Shown here: positions 1-10,401 of the stretch, piece by piece
Layout of the letters: every line of letters starts with the position of its first letter
How positions within the stretch are numbered: position 1 is the first letter of the stretch
DNA from: Parietichytrium sp. I65-24A
Taxonomy: Eukaryota; Sar; Bigyra; Thraustochytrida; Thraustochytriidae
Direction of reading: 5' to 3'
Assembly (NCBI GenBank): GCA_012862575.1
Contig: BLSF01000066.1
Coordinates: 124,001 to 188,000, forward strand
DNA: 64,000 nucleotides
Position numbers and translations under genes: made by a program
Notes under the pieces: generated by a model
Databases searched by the model: none
What the model was told of the DNA's origin: nothing
Seen by the model: the letters and a program-made list of their open reading frames with translations, nothing else

Positions 1-216
1 TCTCAGTTCCGCTAACGCTGCGTTCAGCTTGTTCGTGTACCCTTGGTGGTGTTTCAGGTGGTGAATTCGCATCGTCTGCTCGTCAATGAACGGCTCCAGC
101 GCGTCGTACTCGTACGGCAGCGGCGGCAGCGGCAGGTTCTGCCCCACACCTGGCGTAGCGAGGACCACCGCCGCGGACACCCACAGCGCGCACCCTGCGC
201 TTCGTGCACACACCAT
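1..216 (-). CDS. Fe/Mn superoxide dismutase, secreted, N-terminal part (cut by window edge)
   Basis: The reverse strand reads 72 codons from an ATG at 216 to the window edge with no stop. Residues 1-23 or so form a hydrophobic leader that looks like a signal peptide. They are followed directly by the classic start of the iron/manganese superoxide dismutase family: [16 protein letters not shown], then [15 protein letters not shown]. The first His of IHH is the usual first metal ligand, and the Tyr six to eight residues on is the gateway Tyr of the family. The enzyme converts superoxide to oxygen and hydrogen peroxide. The leader suggests an extracellular or endomembrane location, or possibly an organelle. 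The other three metal ligands lie beyond the edge, so Fe versus Mn cannot be told. Confidence 0.9.
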   Translation of the reverse strand, partial: MVCARSAGCALWVSAAVVLATPGVGQNLPLPPLPYEYDALEPFIDEQTMRIHHLKHHQGYTNKLNAALAELR

Positions 217-964
217 CGTCAACGGATCTTTTGTCCTTGTCCTTGCAAAGTGCTTCTGCGAGTCTTCTCTGGGAGGAGGAAGGGGAAGAGGAAGAGGAAG
301 GAGGAGGGTACACGGTGTAGCTGTGGGGCTCACCTGTCCCCGTATTACCCGTACTTGGAAATTACGGGAAGCGGGATCTTTCGGAGGAATGTTCACTTTG
401 TTCTGTTACTGTGTGCGTGCTATGGAGATGCTATTTGGACACTATGTGTGCTAGGTGTACACGTACTATGTAACGCCGGAACCAAGAACCAGACCATACA
501 TCAAAGAAAGTGACCTGAGAACCAAGGAACCAAGTAAGGAACCAAGGAAGGAACCAAGGAATCAGGATTAGTACTAACAATACCTGCTATGAATAGGGAA
601 CCTACTAGTGGAAACTCAATTGGGTTTCCCCTCGTCCACTCAGCAAATCGGTTCTTTATTAGCACTATCTCCTACCGTTGTCCTAAGTAGTGAGATGTCA
701 GTCAAAACCCCTTCCCAGATTTGAATGAAAAATGACCACAGTCTCAAATCAAAGTCTCACAAATCTCACAGTCTCACAGATCTCACAGTCTCGCAATCGC
801 GAAAAGAACGAGTGTCTCAACAGTCTCAACGAGCAAAGTAAAAGGCCGAAAGAGTCAATCATCAAATCGTCAATCATCAAATCGTCAATCGTCAATCGTC
901 AATCGTCAAATCGTCAATCGGCAGTCGGCCAACGAACGCGCTGGACAGGCCAGCAGGGACTACC
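217..964. other. Divergent intergenic region with three short tandem-repeat tracts
   Basis: This separates the superoxide dismutase start from the next gene, which is transcribed away from it. It must hold both promoters. I see three simple tandem arrays: GGAACCAA-type at 517-566, TCTCACAG-type at 738-795 and GTCAATC-type at 852-922, the last ending about 40 bp before the next ATG. I recognise no gene or RNA here. Confidence 0.6.
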
Positions 965-1813
965 ATGGCGAGCGAGCCTCTGTGTGCATCCGGTGAGCGC
1001 AGCAAAGTTGGCGGGGAGGCTCAAGATGTGAAAGACGACGACTTCGAAGATGACCGAGATGCGGAAGACAATGATGCTGATGCAGAGGCAAAGGCAGGTT
1101 CAAGTTCAGGTTCAGAGGAAGAGGAAGAGGAGGAAGCGGACTCCGTGGAACGTATGCTCAAGTCAGCGTATCAGGTGGCGCGAGAAGCAAATTTGATGCG
1201 GAATTTGGAAGAGATGCGCAAGCTTGGATTGGTGAGCGAGGCGACTGCGGCCGGTGGAGATGGGGATGGTGATGCAGACGGAGATGGCGGGTCGGCAGTG
1301 GTCGCGACATCATCATCCACATCGTCATCTTCATCTTCTTCTTCAGGAAACAAGAAGAGAGGGAGGAAAATGCAGAGCGTCACAGCGCCGTCGAGGAGGT
1401 CCGGCAGACTGCAAAATCTTGAGCCTGAGATCAAAGTCTACACGTCGCCGCGCAAGAAACCTCGAACGAGCAGCACGGACGAGTTGGGCGTAGAGGAGCG
1501 CATCTCTAGAGCCAACCAATTCGCCACCATGGAGAAGAAAATCGAGCGGTTGAGGGAGCTGCACGAGCAAAACAACACGGGATATAAAACGCCGCCCACA
1601 GCAACTTATGAGCATACCTGGATGCGAGTGAAAACAATGTCGGACAAGCAGCTCGCTCTCCGAGTGAAAAGGATCGAAGCTTGCTGCGGCCAGCATTGCA
1701 TCATCAAAATGCGAATGTTTTCAGAGGTCCTCATTCTGGCCGGAAAGGAAGAGCTTGCCCAAGATGCAGAGGCTGCATTGCATCGTTTGCGTGGCCTCAT
1801 CACGCGCTCCTAA
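965..1813 (+). CDS. Acidic/basic low-complexity protein, probably nuclear, unknown function
   Basis: This is a 282-residue open frame starting in an excellent context (ACCATGG). Residues 24-62 are strongly acidic (Asp/Glu), then comes a poly-Ser tract near 118-128. A basic stretch KKRGRKM and SRRSGRLQ with RKKPR follows, which looks like a nuclear localisation or DNA-contacting segment. The C-terminal 80 residues are well-folded in composition and helical, with the segment YEHTWMRVKTMSDKQLALRV and a pair CCGQHC. I do not recognise the family. The codon usage and the ordered C-terminal domain argue for a real gene. It converges on the VWA gene, with 284 bp between stops. Function is unknown; a chromatin or nuclear role is only inferred from composition. 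Confidence 0.7.
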   Translation: MASEPLCASGERSKVGGEAQDVKDDDFEDDRDAEDNDADAEAKAGSSSGSEEEEEEEADSVERMLKSAYQVAREANLMRNLEEMRKLGLVSEATAAGGDGDGDADGDGGSAVVATSSSTSSSSSSSSGNKKRGRKMQSVTAPSRRSGRLQNLEPEIKVYTSPRKKPRTSSTDELGVEERISRANQFATMEKKIERLRELHEQNNTGYKTPPTATYEHTWMRVKTMSDKQLALRVKRIEACCGQHCIIKMRMFSEVLILAGKEELAQDAEAALHRLRGLITRS

Positions 1814-2097
1814 CGTTTCACGCTGCACACAGTCAAAGTCACGGCCGAGCGGTGACATTTACAGTTTGTCTCATTTATGTTTTGTGTACAACCGTAGTAA
1901 GAAAGAAAGTCAAATGTAAATATTTCCTTGGCGCGATTTCTGGGGATGGTAACAATGTAGAAAAGTCTGCCAAAAAAAGTTTTTATCTTATTCTCAGTAA
2001 AAGATGCCGAACGTCGCTCATAGCAAACAATATGCGGTGTAGACGAAATCGGAAGTCATTCAGTTATCCAGCTGTTCAGAAATGTAAACAAAAATGC

Positions 2098-3105
2098 CTA
2101 GGCGCGAGTGTTTGCAAGAGTGGTAGGTTCATACCTGTGGGCTTCTTTCCTTCTCTTTGCAAGCACGACGCCCCCAACTACAAGAGCAGCAGCGCAAACA
2201 GATCCAATCACTGCTCCTACAACCACCCCGGCAGTGGGGCCGTTCGCAGAGTCTGAGGAATAGATTGAGGAGGAGGTTGGGGCACCAGCAACGTTGGAGT
2301 CGTCGCCGGTGGAGCCATCATTGTCACTCCCATCACTGTCGTCACCGTCGTTGAAGACCTCATCCAAAGTCTTTTTGATTTCGTCGACAGAGTCGCCGAG
2401 ACTGCTAAAGTCCTCGACGGACATAAACCTAGCCTTCTCACCAAAGATCTCATTTGTGATGTTTTGGGTCCAGCCGTTGTCAAAGCCAATGGAGACTACG
2501 AATACCAAAGCGCCGGTCAGCTCAATGTCCTCAGCAATCTCAATGGTGCGGTCAACATCCGGGTCGGAGATGAGACCATCAGTCAGAACAAGTACCATCT
2601 GCTGGTTGCGGTATGAAGGGGCAGTGATGATCTTTTCGAACGCGAGTTCCAAGGCACCAGATGGGCAGGTTCCTCCATATGGGGTAATAGTGGTTTCAAG
2701 AATGTACATGGTGCCGAGGAGGGCAGCTTCGCTGTGGGCCATCCCTTCCCCAGTAATATTTGCAACAATAGGTTCGTAGGTCTCAGGATCGCAGGAGAAT
2801 GCGGAAAGAGAAAACGCCACACCGACTTCGTCCTCGTCGGACAGCGCCCAGTCGCCATAGTCATCTAGCAGCTCGTCGGTGATATTGCCGATGTAATCAA
2901 TCGCCAAGTTCCAGCACGAATCCCCGGATTCGCGGTAGCACAGCGGGTCCGCTTGTACGATAGACGAGCTCATATCCACCACAAAATGCAGGTCCAGGTA
3001 CTGCGTCTCGCTCTGCAGAGTCCTTCGCAGCGACTGGCTCCCATCGGCCATGCTCGCAGCCGCGGCCGCCACCACAAGTCCCGCGCGCATGCTACGGCCT
3101 CCCAT
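2098..3105 (-). CDS. VWA-domain type I membrane protein
   Basis: The protein has 335 residues. A hydrophobic leader (about residues 6-22) precedes a von Willebrand factor A domain. The metal-ion-dependent adhesion site begins with D44-M-S46-S-S48 (the DxSxS motif). It continues with a Thr in GGTCPSG and an Asp in VLTDGLISD, giving the usual five-point MIDAS. An acidic Asp/Gly/Ser linker follows, then one membrane helix near 290-315 (GVVVGAVIGSVCAAALVVGG) and a short basic cytoplasmic tail AKRRKEAHRYEP. This layout suggests a cell-surface adhesion or ligand-binding protein, as in TRAP-like and integrin-like proteins. The start is the first ATG in frame; a second at residue 6 would also give a leader. 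The ligand is unknown. Confidence 0.85.
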   Translation of the reverse strand: MGGRSMRAGLVVAAAAASMADGSQSLRRTLQSETQYLDLHFVVDMSSSIVQADPLCYRESGDSCWNLAIDYIGNITDELLDDYGDWALSDEDEVGVAFSLSAFSCDPETYEPIVANITGEGMAHSEAALLGTMYILETTITPYGGTCPSGALELAFEKIITAPSYRNQQMVLVLTDGLISDPDVDRTIEIAEDIELTGALVFVVSIGFDNGWTQNITNEIFGEKARFMSVEDFSSLGDSVDEIKKTLDEVFNDGDDSDGSDNDGSTGDDSNVAGAPTSSSIYSSDSANGPTAGVVVGAVIGSVCAAALVVGGVVLAKRRKEAHRYEPTTLANTRA

Positions 3106-3186
3106 TTCCACCCTGCACTATCCACCTCCTCCGGTGCGACCTTTTCAACCTCGCCCGACTCGTACAACTACCAATTCCACCACTCC

Positions 3187-3258
3187 GATGTTGCAATGTT
3201 GCAATGTTGCAATGTTGCGATGTTGCGATGTTGCAATGTTGCGATGTTGCAATGTTGA
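3187..3258. repeat. 9-bp tandem repeat (TTGCAATG/TTGCGATG type)
   Basis: About eight imperfect copies of a 9-base unit alternate between TTGCAATGT and TTGCGATGT. The array starts about 80 bp upstream of the VWA gene start, so it sits in its presumed promoter or 5' leader. Confidence 0.9.
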
Positions 3259-4629
3259 TGGTGCCACCGATTTGAGGATTGCAGTAGCTCTCGGACCCTC
3301 GCTCGCACCTCGTGTTCTTACGTTCTTACGTTCTTACGCCAACTAAATTTCTCTCTCTCTCTCTCTCTTTATAATTAGCTAGCTAGAAGTTACTCTCTCC
3401 TCTCTCCGTGAGGCCTACGCGACGGGCTAGTCCCCCGTACTGCAGGGCGACCGCACGCTAGGTGAGACGTACAAGTGGGTGTGAGCGGAGGAGGCCTCGC
3501 AGGGGATGTGAGGGAGTGGAGTGGTGGAGGGAAGAGAGTGGAAGAGTGGTAGCGATAGTGTTGACTGCCGCTACGAGTGGCCGTCTTTAGTTTTTAATTT
3601 TGATTTTTGATTTTTAATTGTGTGTTTTTGGTGTTATACAGTCACTCATTGTTCAAACAGAGCTAACACGTGAGAATGAGATAGAATGAGCCAAAAACGA
3701 TCGATACTAGCATTGTGATTATCATCCTTCTCACAATCATTGTCTTCATGAAACTCTTCTGTGGTTTCTCGTTCTCAATAATTGCGGCCTCCCAACCTTT
3801 CTCAGCGGGAACTATAGTAGTACTCCGATCGACTGCAAAGAGAGTGAGAGTGAGAGAGAGAGATAGAAAGTGAGTTGTGAGAGGAATAGATGTGAGGAAG
3901 GAAGGAAGGAAGGAGGGAGTGGAAGGGTGGGTCGCTGATGATAAGCTGTTCTTTGGGGGGCTAGCCTTCTCCGTAGTAGGGTCCGTGACGGTATGAAATG
4001 CCTTCGGAAGGGAGCTAAGGTGAAACGGTAGCTGGTGGTAGACGTTAGTTGTGCATGACCATTCCAATTTCCAATGTGGAGGATCTTAGTCGTGGAGATA
4101 CCGTGTGCGGTAGGGCACGTACCCTGCCTTCGCTGAATCATTGACTGTGAAGTTGGGCTAGTGAGGAAGACTATTCAAAACTTTAGTCTAGACTAGCGCG
4201 AAAATTGTCTTTCCGTGGGCGGAGAGACTGTGTTTCTGGCTAGCAAGTGGACACCAATCTGTAAGCCTTTTTAAGCATTTCTATGTTTGGCCGTATCCTC
4301 CTTCCTTTCCTGACGCTGGGTTTGTCTTTTTTCTTGATCCTGCGAATGAATGAATGAATTTATCATGATGATTTATCGCGGAAGGAGAAGGCAATTGACA
4401 GAATAAATTAAATTACCGGTACTGAGTACTCAGTACCGACAAGTTTTACACAAACGTTGAAGCCTTGAGCAGGACCGGAAAGAAAAACGCGAGAGAAAAG
4501 ATAGATAAGCTTAACGGGAATACTGCGAGGCACGTGCGGAATGTGTGGAGAGGCGAGGTCACTACCCGCGGCCAGGCTAATCTCCTACGGCTTGTTCTGT
4601 TTGTTTAGAGCGTTTGCTGGACCAACTTG
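3259..4629. other. Intergenic region, no gene seen
   Basis: It contains a CT microsatellite at about 3350-3370, AT-rich stretches near 3590-3640 and a purine-rich tract near 3840-3925. Open frames here are short and of biased composition, and I recognise none. Confidence 0.5.
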
Positions 4630-5973
4630 AAGTTGTCAACCGTGACCAGTGTGACCGCGCAAAACTTTGAACGCTTTTCCTTCCAACTGCTCTTCCGCTC
4701 GAGCACAAACAAACCACAGCCAAATTCTAAATTCGACGAATAAATTAATTCTTGTGTCAGTAATCGCTCCAAATGCATGCAAGAATACACCCTTCCTTTC
4801 TTTCTTTTCTTCCTTCCTTCTTTCTTTCCTTTCTTGCTTGCTCGATTTTTGTTCCGAATCTTCTTCTCCCAACTGTGACCGTTCCGATGACGGCGGCAGG
4901 GCCTGGCCTTGCCTGATGATTATTCGATCGACAGCATGAGCATGAATTAGCGCCAAGAGTGACGAAAAGTGACAGGAAACATCAGGAAACGATGCGAAGC
5001 GCACCATTCCAGTGAGCCGGTCGCGATTTCCTGCATTAATTTGTAATTAACATTCGTTTCGTCGATTGATTGACTGACTGATTGGACTGATCGCTGAACG
5101 AACGGGCCGGGTCACGACTTGGCTTGTCCATTCGGTTTATTCTGTTTTCGTTCCCTCTTTCTTTCTATCTATCTATCTATCTTTCTATCTTTGTTTCAGC
5201 GTCTGCTCAACACCAATTAACCCGCAAGAAGCTCCGCGTTGGACATCGTTGGTTGGACTCGTGAATGTTGGCCATAAATTGCAAGCATGTGACGAAAGGC
5301 CCAATCGCGAGCCCGATCTGCGAGTCGGTTCATCGTCTGGCCTGTCTGGCTTGCTAGAGCCTGTGTTTTGGTGCATTTGTGTCAGTCAGTCCAGTCACTG
5401 TGCCGCCGTCCGCAGCTCCCTTTGGAATCCTTCGGATGCGAGGACACTCGCCAAGTAAGGCCGGGTGGGACCATCTCAAGAGCTTAATTAAAGAGCCAAT
5501 GGCATGTCTCCCCTCTTCCGCGTGTGAATGTGGGGCCTTGGGCCTTTCCTGACTTCCGTGACTTCCGCGCAAGAACCGGCGGAACCGGACGGGTGCAACT
5601 GATGCAACCTTGCTTTGTGTGCATCAACTATCATCAACTCACAACTTGAATGTTGAACATTTTTTGATTGACATTGTGAACGCGAAGAACGCGGGGCACT
5701 GGCGCGACTCTTTCTTCCCCTATCTTCTGAGCTGCTATTCAGTACCTCGTGCCACCCAACCACTACTAATCTGTCAGGTTTCTCCAGCTCTCGACTGCTA
5801 ACTAGAGTATCTACTAATAGTCGCACTAGCGCACGCGCACACGCCCGGAGCCGTGACTGGGAAGCGACGAGCCAGCAAGCCAGCCAGCTCAAATGAGAAA
5901 TCTTTTTCCATGAATTCTGGACATGTTAATTTACAGTTAAATTAACTGTAAATTATCATTTTCATTTTTTAAT
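4630..5973. repeat. Tandem segmental duplication, copy A (about 1.34 kb)
   Basis: This segment is repeated almost base for base at 5979-7327. It starts at AAGTTGTCAACCGTG and ends at CATTTTCATTTTTTAAT just before an N. The differences are small indels and base changes, many in short repeats (CTTT, CTAT, TTAA). No convincing gene lies inside. The open frames shared by both copies have no recognisable protein features. Confidence 0.92.
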
Positions 5974-5974
5974 N
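5974..5974. other. Single ambiguous base (N) at the duplication joint
   Basis: The only N in the window lies exactly between copy A and copy B of the 1.35-kb duplication. It probably marks an assembly join or an unresolved base. Confidence 0.95.
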
Positions 5975-5978
5975 GTTC

Positions 5979-7327
5979 AAGTTGTCAACCGTGTGACCGC
6001 GCAAAACTTTGAACGCTTTTCCTTCCAACTGCTCTTCCGCTCGAGCACAAACAAACCACAGCCAAATTCTAAATTCTAAATTCGACGAATAAATTAAATC
6101 TTGTGTCAGTAATCGCTCCAAATGCATGGAAGAATACACCCTTCCATCCTTCCTTTCTTTCTTTCTTTCTTTCTTTCTTTTCTTCCTTCCTTCTTTCTTT
6201 CCTTTCTTGCTTGCTCGATTTTTGTTCCGAATCTTCTTCTCCCAACTGTGACCGTTCCGATGACGGCGGCAGGGCCTGGGCTTGCCTGATGATTATTCGA
6301 TCGACAGCATGAGCATGAATTAGCGCCAAGAGTGACGAAAAGTGACAGGAAACATCAGGAAACGATGCGAAGCGCACCATTCCAGTGAGCCGGTCGCGAT
6401 TTCCTGCATTCATTCGTCGATTAATTGACTAATTGATTGGACTGATCGCTGAACGAACGGGCCGGGTCACGACTTGGCTTGTCCATTCGGTTTATTCTGT
6501 TTTCGTTCCCTCTTTCTTTCTATCTATCTATCTATCTTTCTATCTTTCTTTCAGCGTCTGCTCAACACCAATTAACCCGCAAGAAGCTCCGCGTTGGACA
6601 TCGTTGGTTGGACTCGTGAATGTTGGCCATAAATTGCAAGCATGTGACGAAAGGCCCAATCGCGAGCCCGATCTGCGAGTCGGTTCATCGTCTGGCCTGT
6701 CTGGCTTGCTAGAGCCTGTGTTTTGGTGCATTTGTGTCAGTCAGTCCAGTCACTGTGCCGCCGTCCGCAGCTCCCTTTGGAATCCTTCGGATGCGAGGAC
6801 ACTCGCCAAGTAAGGCCGGGTGGGACCATCTCAAGAGCTCAAGAGCTTAATTATTAAAGAGCCAATGGCATGTCTCCCCTCTTCCGCGTGTGAATGTGGG
6901 GCCTTGGGCCTTTCCTGACTTCCGTGACTTCCGCGCAAGAACCGGCGGAACCGGACGGATGCAACCGATGCAACCTTGCTTTGTGTGCATCAACTATCAT
7001 CAACTCACAACTTGAATGTTGAACATTTTTTGATTGACATTGTGAACGCGAAGAACGCGGGGCACTGGCGCGACTCTTTCTTCCCCTATCTTCTGAGCTG
7101 CTATTCAGTACCTCGTGCCACCCAACCACTACTAATCTGTCAGGTTTCTCCAGCTCTCGACTGCTAACTAGAGTATCTACTAATAGTCGCACTAGCGCAC
7201 GCGCACACGCCCGGAGCCGTGACTGGGAAGCGACGAGCCAGCAAGCCAGCCAGCTCAAATGAGAAATCTTTTTCCATGAATTCTGGACATGTTAATTTAA
7301 ATTAAATTATCATTTTCATTTTTTAAT
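5979..7327. repeat. Tandem segmental duplication, copy B (about 1.35 kb)
   Basis: Second copy of the 4630-5973 segment, in the same orientation. Relative to copy A it lacks a short CCAGTGTGA-like stretch near its start. It has an extra ATTCTAA unit, a longer CTTT run near 6150-6180 and an extra CTCAAGAG near 6835. It ends in the same CATTTTCATTTTTTAAT. Confidence 0.92.
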
Positions 7328-8084
7328 AATTTATACAGTTAAAAAAGGAATTTCGATTTGATAGAAGAACTGAGCAAAAAGATGCAACAGATGCAAAAAG
7401 ATTAGCTAGCATTTCTCTCTTTTCTTTTCTCCCCAATATTCCCCAATGGCGCGAGCACGTAAAGTCGCCAGTAACAGGGCCTCTTCCGTGACGTGAAACG
7501 TCACATATTTTGCCGTGAACAGAGTATAACAGAGTATAACAGATGACATTAGTCAAGATGCAGCGAGTACAGCGAGTCCTCGAGTACACTTGGCGGGTTT
7601 CGAGTAGCTGGACCATCGGATAATTTCGTCAGGAGCGCTCTACAGAAGAGTCAACAGGGCGCGATAGAGCAGGGCTTGGGCTTGCGTGTACGATAGTGTG
7701 GACGAGGAGGACTTTTGAGATAGATCCTCCAAAGGTTGAACTTAAGTTTTCCGAATCTCTGCTTTTTACGGTCAACTAACTCACGCAGATCGGCAAAACG
7801 AGCGGCGGAAGGGCGATTTAGAGCGAATATCGTGGAAGAGATAGACAAGCACGGACAGTTCTCCTCGACGTGTTCAGGCGCCTTCAAGTAGGAAGGTTTT
7901 CTCGCTGCTTTTTAGACGACGGCTGAGGGGAAAAAGTGGGACGGGTATTCTTGCAAAGATTCGGACCTTAACGAAAGCGGCGCGTGCCGGAAGGACTCTC
8001 TTCTTAGCGCGTCGTGCGAGTCAAACGTTCCTGAGCTTTGATCACCGTCCGGGATTTGCCTCTGGATCGATAAAAAGAGTCACG
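7328..8084. other. Intergenic region upstream of the phosphohistidine phosphatase gene
   Basis: It should hold the promoter and 5' leader of the downstream gene. There is a short AGAGTATAAC direct repeat near 7518-7542. I see no gene; the reverse-strand frame at 7651-7887 has no recognisable features. Confidence 0.5.
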
Positions 8085-8537
8085 ATGGATGCCACCACGA
8101 CAGCAGAGGAGAGAGCGCAAGCCTCGGCCATGCGCGAAGGCTCGTCAGCAACCGGAGAAGGCGGAGCCGTAGACACGTTTGACTCCATAGCGAATGTCGA
8201 GATTGATGCTGATGCGCGCCAAAAGTATGTCTTGATCGAACTGAAAAAGGATGGGGCGCAGAGATACCTGGTTCGCGGCAAGAGGTTTGCAGCTTATCAT
8301 AAGGATGCCGCAGCCGACACCCTTGACAAATTACGAGACAGCAATGTACCAGGCATGTCCTTCAAGGTGTTGGGCGGCGGTCGAATCACTCACTCGACAG
8401 AGGAGAAGAAAATTGAAGTGTACGGTTTCTCATACGGGTTCCCATGGGAAGGCGCATACAGGCACGACTTGAGCGCCGACGAGATCCGCAAAGCATATCC
8501 TGAATACACAGTTACAACCAGCGACGAGGGATACTAG
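8085..8537 (+). CDS. PHPT1: 14-kDa phosphohistidine phosphatase (PHPT1/Janus family)
   Basis: The protein has 150 residues. After a low-complexity N-terminus of about 35 residues, it follows the PHPT1 family through to its end. Visible features are VEIDADARQKYVLIEL (residues 38-53, with the family's conserved Lys) and the catalytic His72 in AAYHKD. The signature GGGRITH lies at 97-103, then EKKIEVYGFSYGFPWEG, and the last residues DEGY match the animal enzyme's end. The family hydrolyses phosphate from phosphohistidine on proteins such as ATP-citrate lyase and some channels. It acts in the cytosol and probably the nucleus. Start at ATG 8085 (GCGATGG-like context). Notably, the same window carries a hybrid histidine kinase, but no direct link is shown. 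Confidence 0.92.
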   Translation: MDATTTAEERAQASAMREGSSATGEGGAVDTFDSIANVEIDADARQKYVLIELKKDGAQRYLVRGKRFAAYHKDAAADTLDKLRDSNVPGMSFKVLGGGRITHSTEEKKIEVYGFSYGFPWEGAYRHDLSADEIRKAYPEYTVTTSDEGY

Positions 8538-10401
8538 AGTCGCGGAGAGTTACCCACCCAGCAGCCGCAGTAAATTGTTGTCGAATTTGCAACGGCCAGC
8601 TGAGTAGTGCATCTTCACTCTGGTAGCTTTCCGCAACCTCACAAACTTCCGAAACTACAAACCAGCGGGACACGTGTACCTTTCGCATTGCGGCCCGCCC
8701 TGCTGTCCTACCAAACTGTACTCACAATCTTTCCTCATCTCTACGCAAAGAATCGAAAGAAGCTTTTTTTCCCCTTTAGCTCCGAGCGAGCGAGTGTGTA
8801 CTGTGCGATGCCCCCAATCCTGTGCCAGCCAAGCTCCCGGGGGGGGTTGTCCATGCTGGTCCGTGCAAAATAGCTTTGCAGATGGACGCCACGAACATTT
8901 CTCTTTTGCGTTTTACGGTGCTCAGCACTCCATAACGCCTCAGATTCAGAACCGTGACGGGTATTTTTCTCCCGCAGCCAAATCGCAGCAAGCCTTACAG
9001 TGGCATGGTTCCCTCTCGACGGACTCGACGGACATGACTTTGCAATTTCCCATCACCACTCCTACTGGCTGTGGATCACTCGGCTCAACAAGCAAGCAAA
9101 ATCTGCGATGTCCCTGCAATACCGGTACATTTCTATTCATTTTTCAATTCACTGAACAGACCTCGAAGTCAGGTCCTGTCCCGGAACAACTTGGCACACC
9201 AATGGCATATAAACCTTGCGCTTACTTTCTGCGCTCGAGGGAAAGCCCGAAACCAGCAGCCTGAGAGCACTCTGAGGCCGATATCAGTCAACGGGGCCTC
9301 GAGCGATGAGCTGAGCGAGTCATAGCCATAGCCAACGTTTCCTTTCAATCTTGATGGACCCTAAGTCCTCCCCTGTCCGTCATCCGTCATCCGTCATCCC
9401 TCACCCGACGTTGAAAGCTGTGTATCCCAAGTTCGCATTGCTCGCTCAACTCAGCTTTCAATTCAACGTAATACTACAATCTATCTTTTCCAAGGATGCT
9501 GTAGAGTTGAAAAAGTCGCGAGTCAGCTGAGTCAGCCTGGCCAGGAGAGCGCGGTGGAGTTCGTTCTAGAGCTTTCCAGAAGCATTTCAGTCAGTCAGTC
9601 TGACAGTCTGTCTGTCGAGCCTGTCTGTCGAGCCTGTCTGTGAAACGAAACAAACGAAATAATTAGCTGCTATAGCGTGGGCGAATTCGCATCGGAGATA
9701 TAAGTTTTCATGCATTCACATTTGTTCCCCATTCGCGACGATGAGAAAGCACATGCACATGCATGCACGCACGCTCGCACACACAACTAATAAAAATTGT
9801 TCATTCACTGACAAAAGCCAACAAAACAACGCGAAGCAAAATACAAAATCAAACATTTCAACAAACAACGATGCGACAACAATCAGAGAGTGAGTAGCGA
9901 AGGCTATGCGGCGAGGCTGCGCAGTGACTCACTCACCAATGGACGGAGAAGAAGAAGAGGAAGAAGGAAAGCGAGGCTTCTGGAAGGCGCTAAGAGCAGC
10001 ATAGCGGCGCCTGTGTTCGTCCGTCGCCTTGCTAGCGCTCCAGCTACCGCCATCACACTCTCACTCTCGTGCAAGGAGGCGTAGGAGGAGGCCTTCGGAA
10101 TTCGGTACATCTCCGTAGCTCGGGCGTCTAGCGGTCCGTGGATGATGATGGGCGGAGTAGAAGGCACGCTAAACGTGCTAGACGGGCTGGTCGGTGGAGC
10201 CGCGGAAGAAAGAATCCATGTCAGACAATCCTCCAATCCACTCATCCATTCACTCACTCACTCACTCATTCGTTCGTTCGTCGATCTGTCTATCCATCCA
10301 TCGCAAGGCCGTCCGTCCATCGCGCGCGGCAGATACGAGGCAGGCACAGGCACAGACACAGGCACAGACACACGAGCGGTTGTTGCAGAAGGTAGCGAAA
10401 A
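8538..10401. other. Intergenic region between PHPT1 and mtHsp70
   Basis: It contains short repeats CTGTCTGT near 9595-9640, ATGCATGCACGCACG near 9750-9780, TCACTCACTCAT near 10250-10270 and a CACAGGCACAGA array at 10340-10375 just before the mtHsp70 ATG. I see no convincing gene. The long forward frame at 8674-9264 has no ATG start and no recognisable feature. Confidence 0.5.

Noticed and set aside
5488-7258. 134-codon reverse frame present in both duplication copies
   Set aside because: Conservation is explained by the recent duplication. The composition is Arg/Ser/Ala-rich without motifs and the start is not supported.
4630-7327. Pair of long terminal repeats
   Set aside because: The copies are directly adjacent with no interior region, no reverse transcriptase or other element gene, and no primer-binding site.
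8674-9264. 196-codon forward frame
   Set aside because: It opens with a non-ATG codon, shows no domain, and has the irregular composition of non-coding DNA.
9540-9600. Heat-shock element upstream of mtHsp70 (TTCCAGAA)
   Set aside because: Only one good inverted pair with off-spacing flanks, more than 800 bp upstream. Too weak to call.
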